A stretch of 64,000 nucleotides of DNA, taken from positions 1-64,000 of the forward strand of contig NZ_JAKKOT010000004.1 in assembly GCF_021739025.1 (NCBI RefSeq), read 5' to 3'. The stretch's first letter is position 1, and every line of letters starts with the position of its first letter. The translations under genes and the position numbers were made by a program. The notes under the pieces are model-generated. The model saw only the letters and a list, made by a program, of their open reading frames with translations. It was not told where the DNA came from and ran no database searches. Positions 1 through 11,673 of the stretch are shown here, one piece after another. The DNA comes from Gordonia liuliyuniae (lineage in GTDB: Bacteria; Actinomycetota; Actinomycetes; Mycobacteriales; Mycobacteriaceae).

Positions 1-82
1 ATTCCGAACCCGGAAGCTAAGCCCTCCAGCGCCGATGGTACTGCACCCTAACCAGTGTGGGAGAGTAGGACACCGCCGAACT
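1..82 (+). rRNA. rrf: 5S ribosomal RNA, 3' part (5' end outside window)
   Basis: The window opens inside a 5S rRNA. The stretch from ATTCCGAACCCGGAAGCTAA to the closing GTAGGACACCGCCGAA matches the 3' two thirds of actinobacterial 5S rRNA. It is followed directly by a strong hairpin, so this is the end of an rrn operon running into the window. The exact 3' end (about 80-83) is estimated from the family. Confidence 0.93.
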
Positions 83-90
83 AAACCCGA

Positions 91-129
91 GTTAGAGCCC
101 CCAACACCACGTGTTGGGGGCTCTAACTT
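91..129 (+). terminator. rRNA operon terminator
   Basis: A perfect 17-bp inverted repeat (91-107 with 111-127) with a 3-nt loop (CAC) lies just after the 5S gene. There is only a short T-poor tail, as is common in GC-rich actinobacteria. It should end transcription of the rRNA operon. Confidence 0.85.
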
Positions 130-219
130 CATGTCTGCATCACAAATCGTTGTTCGCCTGATGCGGCCATGACATGACGGATGCGGGTCGAGCACTGTAG
201 AGGCGATAGGTTGGAGAGC

Positions 220-1998
220 ATGAGTAAGCGACGCGACGGAAGTGAGCCGGTGAACGGAGCCGACCCGGTGCTTCCCGACGATGTGCGGGCATCGGATCTG
301 GACCCGGACATTCGTCGAGACCTGCAATCCCTGGACAAGGCGACAGCGGACAGAGTCGCCCGACACCTCATCGTCGTCTCTGCACTGCTGAGCGAGGATC
401 CCGGCCAGGCACTCGCCCACGCGCGTGCTGCGCGCGCCCGCGCCGCGCGAGTCGGGGTGGTCCGAGAGACCGCAGGTATTGCGGCGTACAACGCAGGCGA
501 ATGGCAGGAAGCCATCACGGAGCTGCGGGCAGCTCGCCGGATGAACGGCGACGACGCACTCCTTCCGCTGATCGCCGACAGCGAACGCGGTCTCGGGCGC
601 CCAGAGCGAGCCGTCGAGATCGCCGCCAGCGCCGAAGCCAAGGCGCTCAGCGGCGACGAGGCACTGGAGATGTTGATCGTCGCGTCGGGAGCTCAACTGG
701 ATCTCGGGCAGCCTGAACGGGCGGTCAACGCGTTGGAGGCGGGCGATCTCCGACCCGGACGGGTTGGCGACGACGCCGCGCGACTGTTCTACGCGTATGC
801 GTCAGCACTCGAAGCCGCAGGCCGTCGTACCGATGCCCTGACCTGGTTCCAGAACGCGGCGGCAGCGGACATCGACGATCTCACCGACGCCGAGTTCCGG
901 CTCATGGACCTGAATTCCGTAGTCAACGGAGGCTCCGTGGCACCTGCAGCAGGGACGGTCGCCGACAGTGCACAGGCCGACGACGGCCAGGATTCCAAGA
1001 GCTTGGCGTCGACGTACGATTCCCTTCTGTTCGACCTCGACGGCACGCTGTTCGCCGGTGCGTCCGCGCTCCCGCACGCAGTCGACGCTGTCAATGGCAC
1101 ATCGGTCGGGGTACTTTTCGTGACCAATAACGCCAGCCGTTCTCCGGAGGCCGTGGCTGAGCACCTCACGGCCCTCGGTTTCACGGCAGCACCCGAACAA
1201 GTCGTCACCAGTGCGCAGGCGGGTGCGATCCTGCTCGACGAGCGGGTCGCGGCCGGCAACCGAGTCCTCGTCGTCGGCGCGGACGCCCTGCGCGACGAGG
1301 TGGCCTCCCGCGGATTCGTCGTCGTCGACTCGGCGGACGACGATCCGTCGGCCATTGTCCAAGGCCATTCACCGGACACCGGGTGGGCGCAACTCTCGGA
1401 GGCCGCGTTGGCCGTGCGACGAGGAGCGACGTGGGTCGCCTGCAATGTCGACACCACGCTGCCCAACGAACGCGGACTGCTCGTCGGCAACGGCTCCATG
1501 GTCGCTGCCGTCAGGTCGGCGACCGGGGCAGAGCCGCTGGTCGCTGGAAAGCCCGCGGCGCCGATCATGCGTGACGCGCTGTCGCGGACTCAAGGACGTC
1601 GCCCGCTGGTCGTCGGGGATCGCCTCGACACAGACATCGCGGGAGCAGTGACGGTCGGAATCGACAGCCTCCTCGTTCTGACCGGGGTGTCAACGGCGCT
1701 CGACCTGCTGGCTGCGCCGCCGGACAGCCGCCCGACCTACGTTGCGACCGACCTGTCCGCCCTCGATGACGACGGCGACATCGCTCTCATCGGACCGCAC
1801 ACCGGCTGGCGAATCCAGGTGATCGATGAGCACGTCACGGTATCGAGCACCGGAGGCACCGATGCGACGACGATGATCGCGTCGCTCGCCCACGCGGTGT
1901 GGACGGCGGACGTCGGCGAGCGCGATCTGCGGATCGCGGCACAGGACGATGCGGCAGCGGCGGCGCTGACGACGGCGGGTGTCAGTGCCCTGCGTTAG
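220..1998 (+). CDS. TPR-HAD fusion protein, sugar/glycerol-phosphate phosphatase type
   Basis: 592 aa from the ATG at 220, which follows GGAGAG; an in-frame ATG at 181 would add 13 poorly coding residues. Residues about 60-230 are Ala/Arg/Glu-rich and helical, like the TPR protein next to this gene in mycobacteria (Rv1691). Residues about 265-510 are a HAD phosphatase: motif I DLDGT near 271, motif II VTNNASRS near 302 and motif IV GDRLDTD near 465, followed by a small C-terminal domain. The HAD part resembles Rv1692, known as a glycerol-3-phosphate phosphatase. In M. tuberculosis these are two genes; here they are one open frame. The substrate is inferred from the family. It is the first gene of the tlyA-ppnK-recN block. 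Confidence 0.82.
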   Translation: MSKRRDGSEPVNGADPVLPDDVRASDLDPDIRRDLQSLDKATADRVARHLIVVSALLSEDPGQALAHARAARARAARVGVVRETAGIAAYNAGEWQEAITELRAARRMNGDDALLPLIADSERGLGRPERAVEIAASAEAKALSGDEALEMLIVASGAQLDLGQPERAVNALEAGDLRPGRVGDDAARLFYAYASALEAAGRRTDALTWFQNAAAADIDDLTDAEFRLMDLNSVVNGGSVAPAAGTVADSAQADDGQDSKSLASTYDSLLFDLDGTLFAGASALPHAVDAVNGTSVGVLFVTNNASRSPEAVAEHLTALGFTAAPEQVVTSAQAGAILLDERVAAGNRVLVVGADALRDEVASRGFVVVDSADDDPSAIVQGHSPDTGWAQLSEAALAVRRGATWVACNVDTTLPNERGLLVGNGSMVAAVRSATGAEPLVAGKPAAPIMRDALSRTQGRRPLVVGDRLDTDIAGAVTVGIDSLLVLTGVSTALDLLAAPPDSRPTYVATDLSALDDDGDIALIGPHTGWRIQVIDEHVTVSSTGGTDATTMIASLAHAVWTADVGERDLRIAAQDDAAAAALTTAGVSALR

Positions 1999-2010
1999 CC
2001 TGGACAGGCT

Positions 2011-2250
2011 ATGAACGTACCCAATCCTGCCGAGTTGGCCGCGCAGAACGCCCGACGCAGCGCCGAACCCGGCGACCCAGCCGACCATCCGGTCACGGCG
2101 ACCGTCCACGCGCTTCTCGAGGAGGTGACCGCGATCGGTGACGTCGGGGACGACGAGTTCGATCTCGGAGCGGTCTCCCGGCAGACCGAACTGCTGACGC
2201 GTGCGCACGATGCGTTAGCCGAAGCGTTGGAGGACGTCGGCCGTGGGTGA
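2011..2250 (+). CDS. conserved small protein between HAD phosphatase and tlyA (Rv1693-like position)
   Basis: 79 aa starting MNVPNPAELAAQN, 12 bp after the phosphatase stop and 54 bp before tlyA. It is acidic, has no membrane segment or signal, and consists of predicted helices. A small gene of unknown role sits at this position in mycobacteria, which supports it as a real gene. The putative -10 TAGCCT overlaps the previous stop, but cotranscription with the neighbours is more likely. Function unknown. Confidence 0.7.
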   Translation: MNVPNPAELAAQNARRSAEPGDPADHPVTATVHALLEEVTAIGDVGDDEFDLGAVSRQTELLTRAHDALAEALEDVGRG

Positions 2251-2304
2251 CGAGTCGGCCGCGCAGAAGACGTGGGCGCGCACACCACACGAAGGGGTGC
2301 ACTG

Positions 2305-3156
2305 ATGGCGGCACGAGCCCGACTCGACGCCGAACTCGTCCGTCGCGGACTTGCCCGCTCACGCGAGCAGGCCCGGGAGTTGATCGACGCAGGCAAGGTG
2401 AAGGTGAACGGCACGTTCGCGTCGAAAGCGGCGACGAACGTCGCCAAAGACACTCCCGTCCTCGTCACCGAGCCGGACACCGACGACTGGGCGTCCCGCG
2501 GTGCTCACAAACTGCTCGGCGCTCTGGCGGCGTTCGAGCCGCTCGGCGTGCGAGTCGAGGGCCTGCGGTGTCTGGATGCCGGTGCGTCGACCGGCGGTTT
2601 CACCGACGTGCTGCTCCGGCGTGGTGCCCGCGAAGTGGAAGCAGTCGACGTCGGCTACGGGCAGCTCGTGTGGAAGCTGCAGACCGACGACCGCGTCCAC
2701 GTCCACGACCGGACGAACGTCCGTCACATCGACGCGGACTCGATCGGCGGGGAAGTGGACCTGATCGTCGGCGACCTCTCGTTCATTTCGCTCCGCCTCG
2801 TGCTGCCCGCCCTCGCATCCTGCCTGCGCGTCGGCGGCGACGCTCTGCCGATGGTGAAGCCGCAGTTCGAGGTCGGGAAAGACCGGGTCGGTACGGGGGG
2901 TGTGGTCCGCGAACCGGCGTTGCGGGCCGAAGTCGTCGCCGACGTCGCGGGCGCCGCGCAGGCGCTCGGGCTCGAGACGAAAGGCGTCGTGGCCAGCCCG
3001 CTGCCCGGCCCGTCCGGCAATGTCGAATACTTCCTCTGGCTCCGCAAGACCCGAGCGCTGCCGGGCGAGGCCGCGGCCGATACCGTGGGGTCGACGCGGA
3101 TCGGCGACGACGTCCGCGCGATGATCGACCAGGCCGTCACCGACGGACCGACATGA
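2305..3156 (+). CDS. tlyA: TlyA, 16S/23S rRNA 2'-O-methyltransferase
   Basis: 283 aa. The ATG at 2305 is chosen because GAAGGGG lies 7 nt upstream and MAARARLDAELVRRGLARS matches the family start; the longer frame from 2272 is not needed. Residues 1-65 are an S4 RNA-binding domain. Residues from about 90 carry a FtsJ-like SAM-binding fold (LDAGASTGGFTDVLL), with the downstream motif VGDLSFISLR. TlyA proteins 2'-O-methylate rRNA in both subunits, and in mycobacteria this makes ribosomes sensitive to capreomycin. It is followed by NAD kinase after 18 bp, in the conserved actinobacterial order. Confidence 0.95.
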   Translation: MAARARLDAELVRRGLARSREQARELIDAGKVKVNGTFASKAATNVAKDTPVLVTEPDTDDWASRGAHKLLGALAAFEPLGVRVEGLRCLDAGASTGGFTDVLLRRGAREVEAVDVGYGQLVWKLQTDDRVHVHDRTNVRHIDADSIGGEVDLIVGDLSFISLRLVLPALASCLRVGGDALPMVKPQFEVGKDRVGTGGVVREPALRAEVVADVAGAAQALGLETKGVVASPLPGPSGNVEYFLWLRKTRALPGEAAADTVGSTRIGDDVRAMIDQAVTDGPT

Positions 3157-3174
3157 CGACGGGAGGGAGAGGTC

Positions 3175-4122
3175 ATGAGTGAGCGAACCTTCCTGGTGGT
3201 CGCGCACACGGGGCGCGACTCGGTCACCCAGACTCTGGCGATCATCGCCCAGCGGTGTGCGGCGGCTGACGTCCGGTTGCGGATCGTCGACCACGACACG
3301 AGGCTGGCCGCGGAGCCGGCAGCCGAGACCACACATCCGGTCGACCCGCAGGTTCTCCGGGCGATGGGCGCGAATGTCGAGGTGACACACGTGGATTCGA
3401 CGTCGGCCAAGGGCTGTGAACTGGTCATCGTGCTCGGCGGCGACGGCACCTTTCTGCGTGCCGCCGAGCTGGCGTATCCGGCGTCCGTCCCGCTGATGGG
3501 GATCAACCTCGGCCATATCGGGTTTCTCGCCGAAGCCGAGTCGCATCGCGTCGACGAAGTGCTCGAGATGCTGATCTCCGGGCGGTATCGCGTGGAGGAC
3601 CGGATGGTGCTCGATGTGGCGGTCACCGATCCCGGAGACGTCGAGCCACGGGCACGGACCTGGGCGCTCAACGAAGTCGTCATCCAGAACCGGTCGCACA
3701 ACGGGGTGCTCGAACTCGTCACCGAGGTCGACGGTCGCCCGGTGTCCGCATTCGGCGCCGACGGGCTTCTCGTCGCGACCCCGACGGGTTCGACCGCGTA
3801 CGCGTTCTCGGCGGGCGGCCCGGTCATGTGGCCGGACCTCGAAGCGATCCTCGTCGTCCCCAGCAACGCTCACGCCCTGTTCGCGCGGCCGATGGTGACG
3901 AGCCCGAGGTCCACGGTCGCCGTGGAAATCCATCGAGACGGTCGCGACGGCGTGGCTGTGAACGACGGTCGCCGGATGATCGACGTCCCCGCCGGTTCGC
4001 GTATCGAGGTGTCCCGTGCACCGCGGTCGCTCCGATGGGTGCGAATCGACTCGGAACCGTTCGCCGACCGCCTGGTAACCAAGTTCTCGCTGCCTGTGAC
4101 GGGCTGGCGAGGAAGGAGCTGA
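3175..4122 (+). CDS. nadK: NAD kinase (ATP/polyphosphate-NAD kinase)
   Basis: 315 aa with ATG at 3175 after a GGGAGGGAGAGG Shine-Dalgarno stretch. It phosphorylates NAD to NADP in the cytosol. Visible motifs are GGDGTFLRAA near residue 88, the NE motif (LNEVVIQNR) near 165, and the glycine-rich TPTGSTAYAFSAGGP near 203. Length and motif order fit the mycobacterial PpnK, which uses ATP or polyphosphate. It lies between tlyA and recN and is probably cotranscribed with both. Confidence 0.96.
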   Translation: MSERTFLVVAHTGRDSVTQTLAIIAQRCAAADVRLRIVDHDTRLAAEPAAETTHPVDPQVLRAMGANVEVTHVDSTSAKGCELVIVLGGDGTFLRAAELAYPASVPLMGINLGHIGFLAEAESHRVDEVLEMLISGRYRVEDRMVLDVAVTDPGDVEPRARTWALNEVVIQNRSHNGVLELVTEVDGRPVSAFGADGLLVATPTGSTAYAFSAGGPVMWPDLEAILVVPSNAHALFARPMVTSPRSTVAVEIHRDGRDGVAVNDGRRMIDVPAGSRIEVSRAPRSLRWVRIDSEPFADRLVTKFSLPVTGWRGRS

Positions 4123-4128
4123 CCGCAC

Positions 4129-5874
4129 GTGCTCGAAGAGCTGTCGATCACCAGTCTGGGCGTCCTGGAGTCGGCGTCCGCCGAATTCCACCCCGGGTTC
4201 ACCGCGCTCACTGGTGAGACGGGAGCAGGCAAGACGATGATCGTGACGAGTCTTCGTCTCCTGTCTGGTGGCCGGGCGGATGCCGGACGGGTGCGCAGCG
4301 GCGACGCGAAAGCCGTCGTCGAAGGACGATTCCGCCTGCCAGCCGACCGGACGGACGCGATCGCCGACGTCCTCGAGCAGTCCGGCGCGGACATCGACGA
4401 TGACGACACGGTGATCGCCGCGCGGACCGTCAACGCCGACGGCCGCTCCCGTGCGCATCTGGGCGGGCGGAGTGTTCCGGTCGGGACCCTGGGCGCGCTG
4501 ACGGGCGAACTGTTGGCGATCCACGGTCAGAACGACCAGCTGCGACTGATCCGTGGCGACCAGCAACGCGCAGCGCTGGACCGCTTCGCCGGCGCGCCCG
4601 CAGCGAAGACCCTCGCGAAATACCGCGACGCACGGGAACGGTGGGTCGCGATAATCGACGAACTCGACCGCCTCCGTACCGACTCGCGCGAGCTCGCGCA
4701 GGAAGCCGACCGGCTGCAGTTCGGGCTCGACGAGGTCGATGCGGTCAAACCGCAGCCCGGGGAGGACGCCGACATCGTCGAGACAGTCCGAAGGCTGACG
4801 GACCTGGAGGACATCCGGACGACCGCGTCGCAGGCACAGACCATCGTCGCCGGGTCCGACGGCGGTTCGGTCGTGGACGCGCTCGGCACCGTCCGCTCAC
4901 TGCTGGAGACCGCGTCCGATCAGGCACTGCGCGACCTGAAACCGCGGGTCGAGGAGGCTTTGGTCGTCGTCGGCGACATCGGCGACGAGTTGACCGGCTA
5001 CCTGGGCGCCCTCCCGGAAGACGCCGCCGACCTCGACACCCTCTTGAACCGCCAGGCCGAACTGAAGTCGTTGACCCGCAAGTACGCGGCCGACGTCGAC
5101 GGCGTCCTCGCTTGGCGGGACGAGGCGGAAGTGCGACTGGGCGAGATCGCCGACCCGCAGGCACGGATCGACGAGCTCGAAGCGCAGGCCGACACCATCC
5201 GCGACGAGGTATCGGCTCTCGCGACCACGCTGCACGGGCAGCGGAGGAAGGCGGCGAAGTCGTTGGGCGCGAAGGTCTCCGCCGAGCTCTCCGGGCTGGC
5301 CATGGGCGGCAGCGCATTGGACGTGGCGGTGTCGTTGACGTCTGCCGACGATGCGCGACTGACGATCGACGTCGCAGGCACGCCGACGACTGCGGGCGGG
5401 CACGGAGCCGATCAGGTCGAGTTCGGTCTGGTCGCGCACAAGGGCGCCGCGCCGCTGCCGATCGCCAGATCGGCGTCTGGCGGTGAACTCTCGCGCGTGA
5501 TGTTGGCCCTGGAAGTGGTTCTCGCCGAACCTGATTCCGGTTCAGTCATGGTATTCGACGAGGTCGATGCCGGGGTCGGCGGTGCGGCCGCGGTCCAGAT
5601 CGGTGCTCGCCTCGCGCGTCTGGCCCGGCGCCATCAGGTGATCGTGGTGACCCACCTTCCCCAGGTCGCGGCGTTCGCCGACAATCACCTGGTGATCGGA
5701 AAAGAGAGCGGTGGGAGCAAGGGGCGGCAACGATCCTCGCTGACGACGTTGACGCGGGACGAGCGGGTGTCCGAACTCGCCCGGATGCTCGCCGGTCTCG
5801 GCGACTCGGAGACCGGTCGGGCACACGCGGAGGAACTGTTGGAGACCGCGGAAGCCTCCCGAGCCACTGACTAG
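4129..5874 (+). CDS. recN: DNA repair protein RecN
   Basis: 581 aa from a GTG at 4129, with GGAAGGAG 10 nt upstream. It is an SMC-like ATPase acting in double-strand break repair. Walker A GETGAGKT is at about 28-35, a long coiled-coil-rich middle (about 150-400) contains the usual paired helices, the ABC signature SGGELSRVMLALE is near 449, and Walker B VMVFDEVDAG is near 473. The gene starts 6 bp after the NAD kinase stop, a neighbour relation shared by most actinobacteria. Confidence 0.95.
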   Translation: MLEELSITSLGVLESASAEFHPGFTALTGETGAGKTMIVTSLRLLSGGRADAGRVRSGDAKAVVEGRFRLPADRTDAIADVLEQSGADIDDDDTVIAARTVNADGRSRAHLGGRSVPVGTLGALTGELLAIHGQNDQLRLIRGDQQRAALDRFAGAPAAKTLAKYRDARERWVAIIDELDRLRTDSRELAQEADRLQFGLDEVDAVKPQPGEDADIVETVRRLTDLEDIRTTASQAQTIVAGSDGGSVVDALGTVRSLLETASDQALRDLKPRVEEALVVVGDIGDELTGYLGALPEDAADLDTLLNRQAELKSLTRKYAADVDGVLAWRDEAEVRLGEIADPQARIDELEAQADTIRDEVSALATTLHGQRRKAAKSLGAKVSAELSGLAMGGSALDVAVSLTSADDARLTIDVAGTPTTAGGHGADQVEFGLVAHKGAAPLPIARSASGGELSRVMLALEVVLAEPDSGSVMVFDEVDAGVGGAAAVQIGARLARLARRHQVIVVTHLPQVAAFADNHLVIGKESGGSKGRQRSSLTTLTRDERVSELARMLAGLGDSETGRAHAEELLETAEASRATD

Positions 5875-5989
5875 CGCCGACCACCGCGGTGCCGCCGTGA
5901 TGTCACCCGTGATGTTTGTGTGACAAAAGTTGCCAATGTTACGGCGCGCCTCCGTGGTATTCGGCACCGGGCGGCCCACCATGGCAGTC

Positions 5990-7180
5990 ATGAGGATGCC
6001 TGCTTTGCTGTCACGCAACACCGAAGAGCTGCCCGGCCTGGTCGGGGTCGTGCGGATCGACAAGAACTCCAAACGCCTCCTCGAACGCGTCGGCGAGGGC
6101 GAGATCGTCGTCCTCGACGAGGTGGACCTGGACCGGGTGACCGCCGACGCGCTCGTCGAAGCCGAAGTCGGCGCCGTCGTCAACGCGGCGGAGTCGATCA
6201 CCGGCCGGTACCCGAACCTGGGGCCGGAAGTGCTCGCAGCGTCGAACATCCCGATCATCGACGCGGTCGGATCCGAGGTGTTCTCGCGGCTCAAGGACGG
6301 GCAGAAGGCCCGGCTGCACAACGGTCGCGTCTACGTTGGTGACCGAGTGGTCGCCCGTGGCGAGGAGCTCGACGAACGGATCGTCGCAGACCGCATGCTG
6401 GACGCGAAGACCGGCTTGGTCGACCACCTCGAAGCGTTCTCGGGCAACACCATCGAGTTCATCCGCAGCGAGTCGCCGCTGCTCATCGACGGTGTCGGCA
6501 TCCCTGACGTCCGCGTGAAGTTGGAGGGCCGCCACGTGATCGTGGTCGCCGAAGGCTCCGGTCGCGCCGCCGACCTCAAGGCACTCAAGCCGTTCATTAA
6601 GGAGTACCAGCCGGTCATGGTCGGTGTCGGCGTCGGCGCCGACACGCTGATGAAGGCGGGATACCGTCCGGCGTTGATCGTCGGCGACCCCGAAGAGATC
6701 TCGACGGAGACGCTCAAGTCGGGCGCCGAACTCGTACTGCCCGCGGACCCGGACGGTCATGCCTCCGGTCTCGAACGCATCCAGGACCTGGGCGTCGGTG
6801 CGACCACGTTCCCGGCCGCAGGATCGGCCGCAGACCTTGCGCTGCTGCTCACCGACTTCCACGGCGCCGACCTCATCGTCACCGCCGGGCTCGGCGGGAC
6901 GCTCAACGACTTCTTCGACCGTGAACTGCGCGACGAGATTCCGTCGACGTTCCTGACCCGACTCAAGGTCGGCCCCAAGCTGGTCGACTCGAAGGCCGTC
7001 GCCACGCTGTACCGCAGCAGGGTCAGCGGTGCTGCGGTCGCAATGCTGATGTTGGCGGCGCTGATCGCGATCATCGCCGCCATCGTCATCACGCAGGGCG
7101 GCAGCGACGTGACCGGATGGATCAGCGACCAGTGGGATTCGTTCGCGAACTGGATCAGCGGGGTGTGGAACCGCGAATGA
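5990..7180 (+). CDS. steA: SteA-like membrane-anchored septation protein
   Basis: 396 aa. The start at 5990 (MRMPALLSRN) is chosen because the mycobacterial homologue begins with the same motif; ATGs at 5981 and 5996 are alternatives and no strong ribosome site is visible. The cytoplasmic part carries a thiamin-pyrophosphokinase-like fold (ESPLLIDGVGIPD, VGVGVGADTLMKAGYRP). One transmembrane helix lies at about 345-368. In Corynebacterium glutamicum SteA works with the protein encoded next to it (SteB) in daughter-cell separation, and the same pair is present here with a 4-bp gene overlap. Confidence 0.88.
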   Translation: MRMPALLSRNTEELPGLVGVVRIDKNSKRLLERVGEGEIVVLDEVDLDRVTADALVEAEVGAVVNAAESITGRYPNLGPEVLAASNIPIIDAVGSEVFSRLKDGQKARLHNGRVYVGDRVVARGEELDERIVADRMLDAKTGLVDHLEAFSGNTIEFIRSESPLLIDGVGIPDVRVKLEGRHVIVVAEGSGRAADLKALKPFIKEYQPVMVGVGVGADTLMKAGYRPALIVGDPEEISTETLKSGAELVLPADPDGHASGLERIQDLGVGATTFPAAGSAADLALLLTDFHGADLIVTAGLGGTLNDFFDRELRDEIPSTFLTRLKVGPKLVDSKAVATLYRSRVSGAAVAMLMLAALIAIIAAIVITQGGSDVTGWISDQWDSFANWISGVWNRE

Positions 7181-8106
7181 TCACCATGCGTCAACACGCG
7201 ATCTCGCTGATCGCGGTCTTCCTCGCGCTCGCGCTGGGTCTGTTCCTCGGTTCGGGGTTCATCGGCGACCGCGTCAACGCGCTCACCGGCACCGACCGCG
7301 ACAAGATCGGAAACCTCGAAGACGAGCGCGACAGCCTCGCCGCCCAGGTGAATTCCAACGACAGCTTCACCGCAGCGATAGCCGAGCGGATCACCGCAGA
7401 CCTGCTCAAAGACCAGTCCGTTCTCGTCGTGACCACACCCGACTCGTCGGAGGCCGACGTCGACGCGCTCAAGACGATGATCAACGACGCCGACGGCACG
7501 TTCGCGGGTCAGATCGGACTCACTCCCGCGCTTCTCGGCGACCAGAGCGCCTCCAAACTGCGCACCGTCATCGACCAGTCGATTCCCGCAGGAGCGCAGC
7601 TTCGCATCGAGTACACCGATTCGGGGTCGCGGCTCGGCGATCTCCTCGGCGTCACCCTGCTCAACCGTCAAGGCCAGAAGCCCGCCTCGTCGTCGGACCG
7701 CGACACCGCGCTCCAAGCGTTGCGCGGCGGCGAGTTCATCGACTATCCAGACGGAACGATCAAGCCTGCCGACCTCGTGCTGGTGGTGACCGGCGGCGAG
7801 ATGTCGAACGACTCCGGAGCGCAAGGGCAGCTCGTCGCGCGGCTGGCAGCGACCATGGCGATGCGCGCGCAGGGCGGTGCCCTGGTCGGGCGTACCGGTT
7901 CGGCCGAGGGCGGATCGCCGATCGGCGTGATCCGATCCGACCCGGCGCTCGGCAACGCGGTGACCACCGTCGACGACGTCGATCTCGAGACCGGCAGGCT
8001 GACGACGCTCATGGGGCTCGATGAAGAACTCCACGGTCGGTCGGGTGCGTACGGCTCCGGGCCGGGAGCGACCGCCATCACGGTCGGAGCCGAGCCAGGC
8101 GAATGA
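7177..8106 (+). CDS. mctB: MctB/SteB family outer-envelope protein (copper transport or septation partner)
   Basis: 309 aa. The ATG at 7177 overlaps the steA stop (ATGA), which fixes the start. An N-terminal transmembrane helix (residues 8-28) is followed by a predicted coiled coil (about 40-70) and a long extracytoplasmic domain. Homologues are called MctB (copper homeostasis in mycobacteria) or SteB (SteA partner in corynebacteria). The sequence does not show which role applies here, but tight coupling to steA favours the septation pair. Confidence 0.85.
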   Translation: MITMRQHAISLIAVFLALALGLFLGSGFIGDRVNALTGTDRDKIGNLEDERDSLAAQVNSNDSFTAAIAERITADLLKDQSVLVVTTPDSSEADVDALKTMINDADGTFAGQIGLTPALLGDQSASKLRTVIDQSIPAGAQLRIEYTDSGSRLGDLLGVTLLNRQGQKPASSSDRDTALQALRGGEFIDYPDGTIKPADLVLVVTGGEMSNDSGAQGQLVARLAATMAMRAQGGALVGRTGSAEGGSPIGVIRSDPALGNAVTTVDDVDLETGRLTTLMGLDEELHGRSGAYGSGPGATAITVGAEPGE

Positions 8107-8224
8107 CTCGGCGCTGAGCCGCATCGAGGGTGCGACACGGGAACTGAGGCTGCGGCGAACCGTGCAGATCTGCTATTCGACAGCGACCTCCAGAGTGTCG
8201 GCGGGACTTCGGCGCGAATGCTGT

Positions 8225-8230
8225 TAGGCT
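8225..8230 (+). promoter_or_regulatory. candidate pyrG promoter (-10 TAGGCT) within an inverted repeat
   Basis: TAGGCT at 8225-8230 fits the actinobacterial TANNNT -10 element and would give a leader of roughly 50 nt before pyrG. It lies between 9-bp inverted arms (8202-8210 and 8231-8239) that could form an operator or hairpin. No -35 is obvious. Confidence 0.45.
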
Positions 8231-8232
8231 GA

Positions 8233-10664
<2,432 letters not shown>

Positions 10665-10674
10665 CGGGTCGGTC

Positions 10675-11601
10675 GTGACCGGGTCGAGCATCGAACATCT
10701 CGTCGGCGCGTACATCGATCACCTGACCGTCGAACGTGGTGCAGCAGCCAACACCGTCGCGTCGTACCGGCGGGATCTGCTGCGGTATCAGGGGTTTCTC
10801 GCCGACCGGGGTCTGACGGATCTGCGTGACGTCGGCGAGGACGCCGTGCGCGACTTCCTGGTCGCACTGCGACGTGGGGACCCGGACAACGACGTCGTAC
10901 CGCTCGCCGACAGTTCGGTGGCGCGCACGCTGATCGCTGCGCGCGGATTCCACAAGTTCGCCGCTGCCGAAGGAGCCGTCGCCGACGACGTGGCGCACGC
11001 CGTACGGCCCCCGAGACCGGCGCGGCGACTGCCCAAGTCGTTGCCGGTGGACGATGTGCTGGCCATCCTGCGGGCGGCGAGTGTCTCGGAAGGCCCTCGA
11101 GCGCTTCGTGACCGTGCCCTGCTGGAGTTGTTGTACTCGTGCGGCGCCCGCATCTCCGAGGCCGTCGGTCTCGACGTCGACGACATCGATGTGGAGCATC
11201 GCGCGGTCGTGCTGCGCGGCAAGGGCGGCAAGGAGCGGATCGTGCCGGTCGGGCGTCCCGCGTTGGCTGCGCTCGACGCGTACCTGGTGCGCGGTCGACC
11301 CGCGCTCGTCAAGAAGGGCACGCCCGCCCTCTTTCTGAACGTCCGTGGCGGACGCCTGTCGCGCCAGAGCGCATGGCAGGTGCTCGTCGACACCGCTGAA
11401 CGCGCGGGCGTCGACAAGGACGTCTCGCCGCACACGCTGCGACACAGCTTCGCCACGCACCTGCTCGACGGGGGAGCCGACGTGCGCGTCGTGCAGGAGC
11501 TCCTCGGCCACTCGTCGGTGACCACGACGCAGGTCTACACGCTGGTGACGGTCAACACGATGCGCGAGGTCTACGCGACCGCCCATCCGCGGGCGAAGTA
11601 G
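10675..11601 (+). CDS. xerD: Tyrosine recombinase XerD
   Basis: 308 aa. The GTG at 10675 is chosen because [17 protein letters not shown] fits the family N-terminus. An N-terminal SAM-like core-binding domain (about 1-95) is followed by the catalytic domain with Arg in SCGARISEA (near 158), Lys in GKGGKER (near 185), [10 protein letters not shown] (near 252), LLGHSS (near 279) and the nucleophile Tyr in TQVYT (near 287). It resolves chromosome dimers at dif with XerC. It ends an apparent pyrG-Nudix-xerD transcription unit, with a hairpin 39 bp downstream. Confidence 0.94.
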   Translation: MTGSSIEHLVGAYIDHLTVERGAAANTVASYRRDLLRYQGFLADRGLTDLRDVGEDAVRDFLVALRRGDPDNDVVPLADSSVARTLIAARGFHKFAAAEGAVADDVAHAVRPPRPARRLPKSLPVDDVLAILRAASVSEGPRALRDRALLELLYSCGARISEAVGLDVDDIDVEHRAVVLRGKGGKERIVPVGRPALAALDAYLVRGRPALVKKGTPALFLNVRGGRLSRQSAWQVLVDTAERAGVDKDVSPHTLRHSFATHLLDGGADVRVVQELLGHSSVTTTQVYTLVTVNTMREVYATAHPRAK

Positions 11602-11639
11602 CGCTCAGCACCGGTGAGGCCTCATCCACGGGCCGCTTC

Positions 11640-11673
11640 GGTGACGGGCCCCTTCGCCCACGGGCCCGTCACC
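11640..11673. terminator. hairpin between convergent xerD and F420-type oxidoreductase
   Basis: A perfect 12-bp inverted repeat (11640-11651 with 11662-11673) with a 10-nt loop lies between the convergent stop codons. It slightly overlaps the stop of the minus-strand gene and could terminate both. Confidence 0.6.

Noticed and set aside
2359..4566. A 735-codon open frame on the minus strand
   Set aside because: Antisense to tlyA, NAD kinase and recN, all of which have intact family motifs. The product is an Asp/Arg/His-rich shadow.
8021..8227. Small 68-codon frame between mctB and pyrG
   Set aside because: It overlaps the end of mctB, has no ribosome site or recognisable content, and covers the pyrG promoter region.
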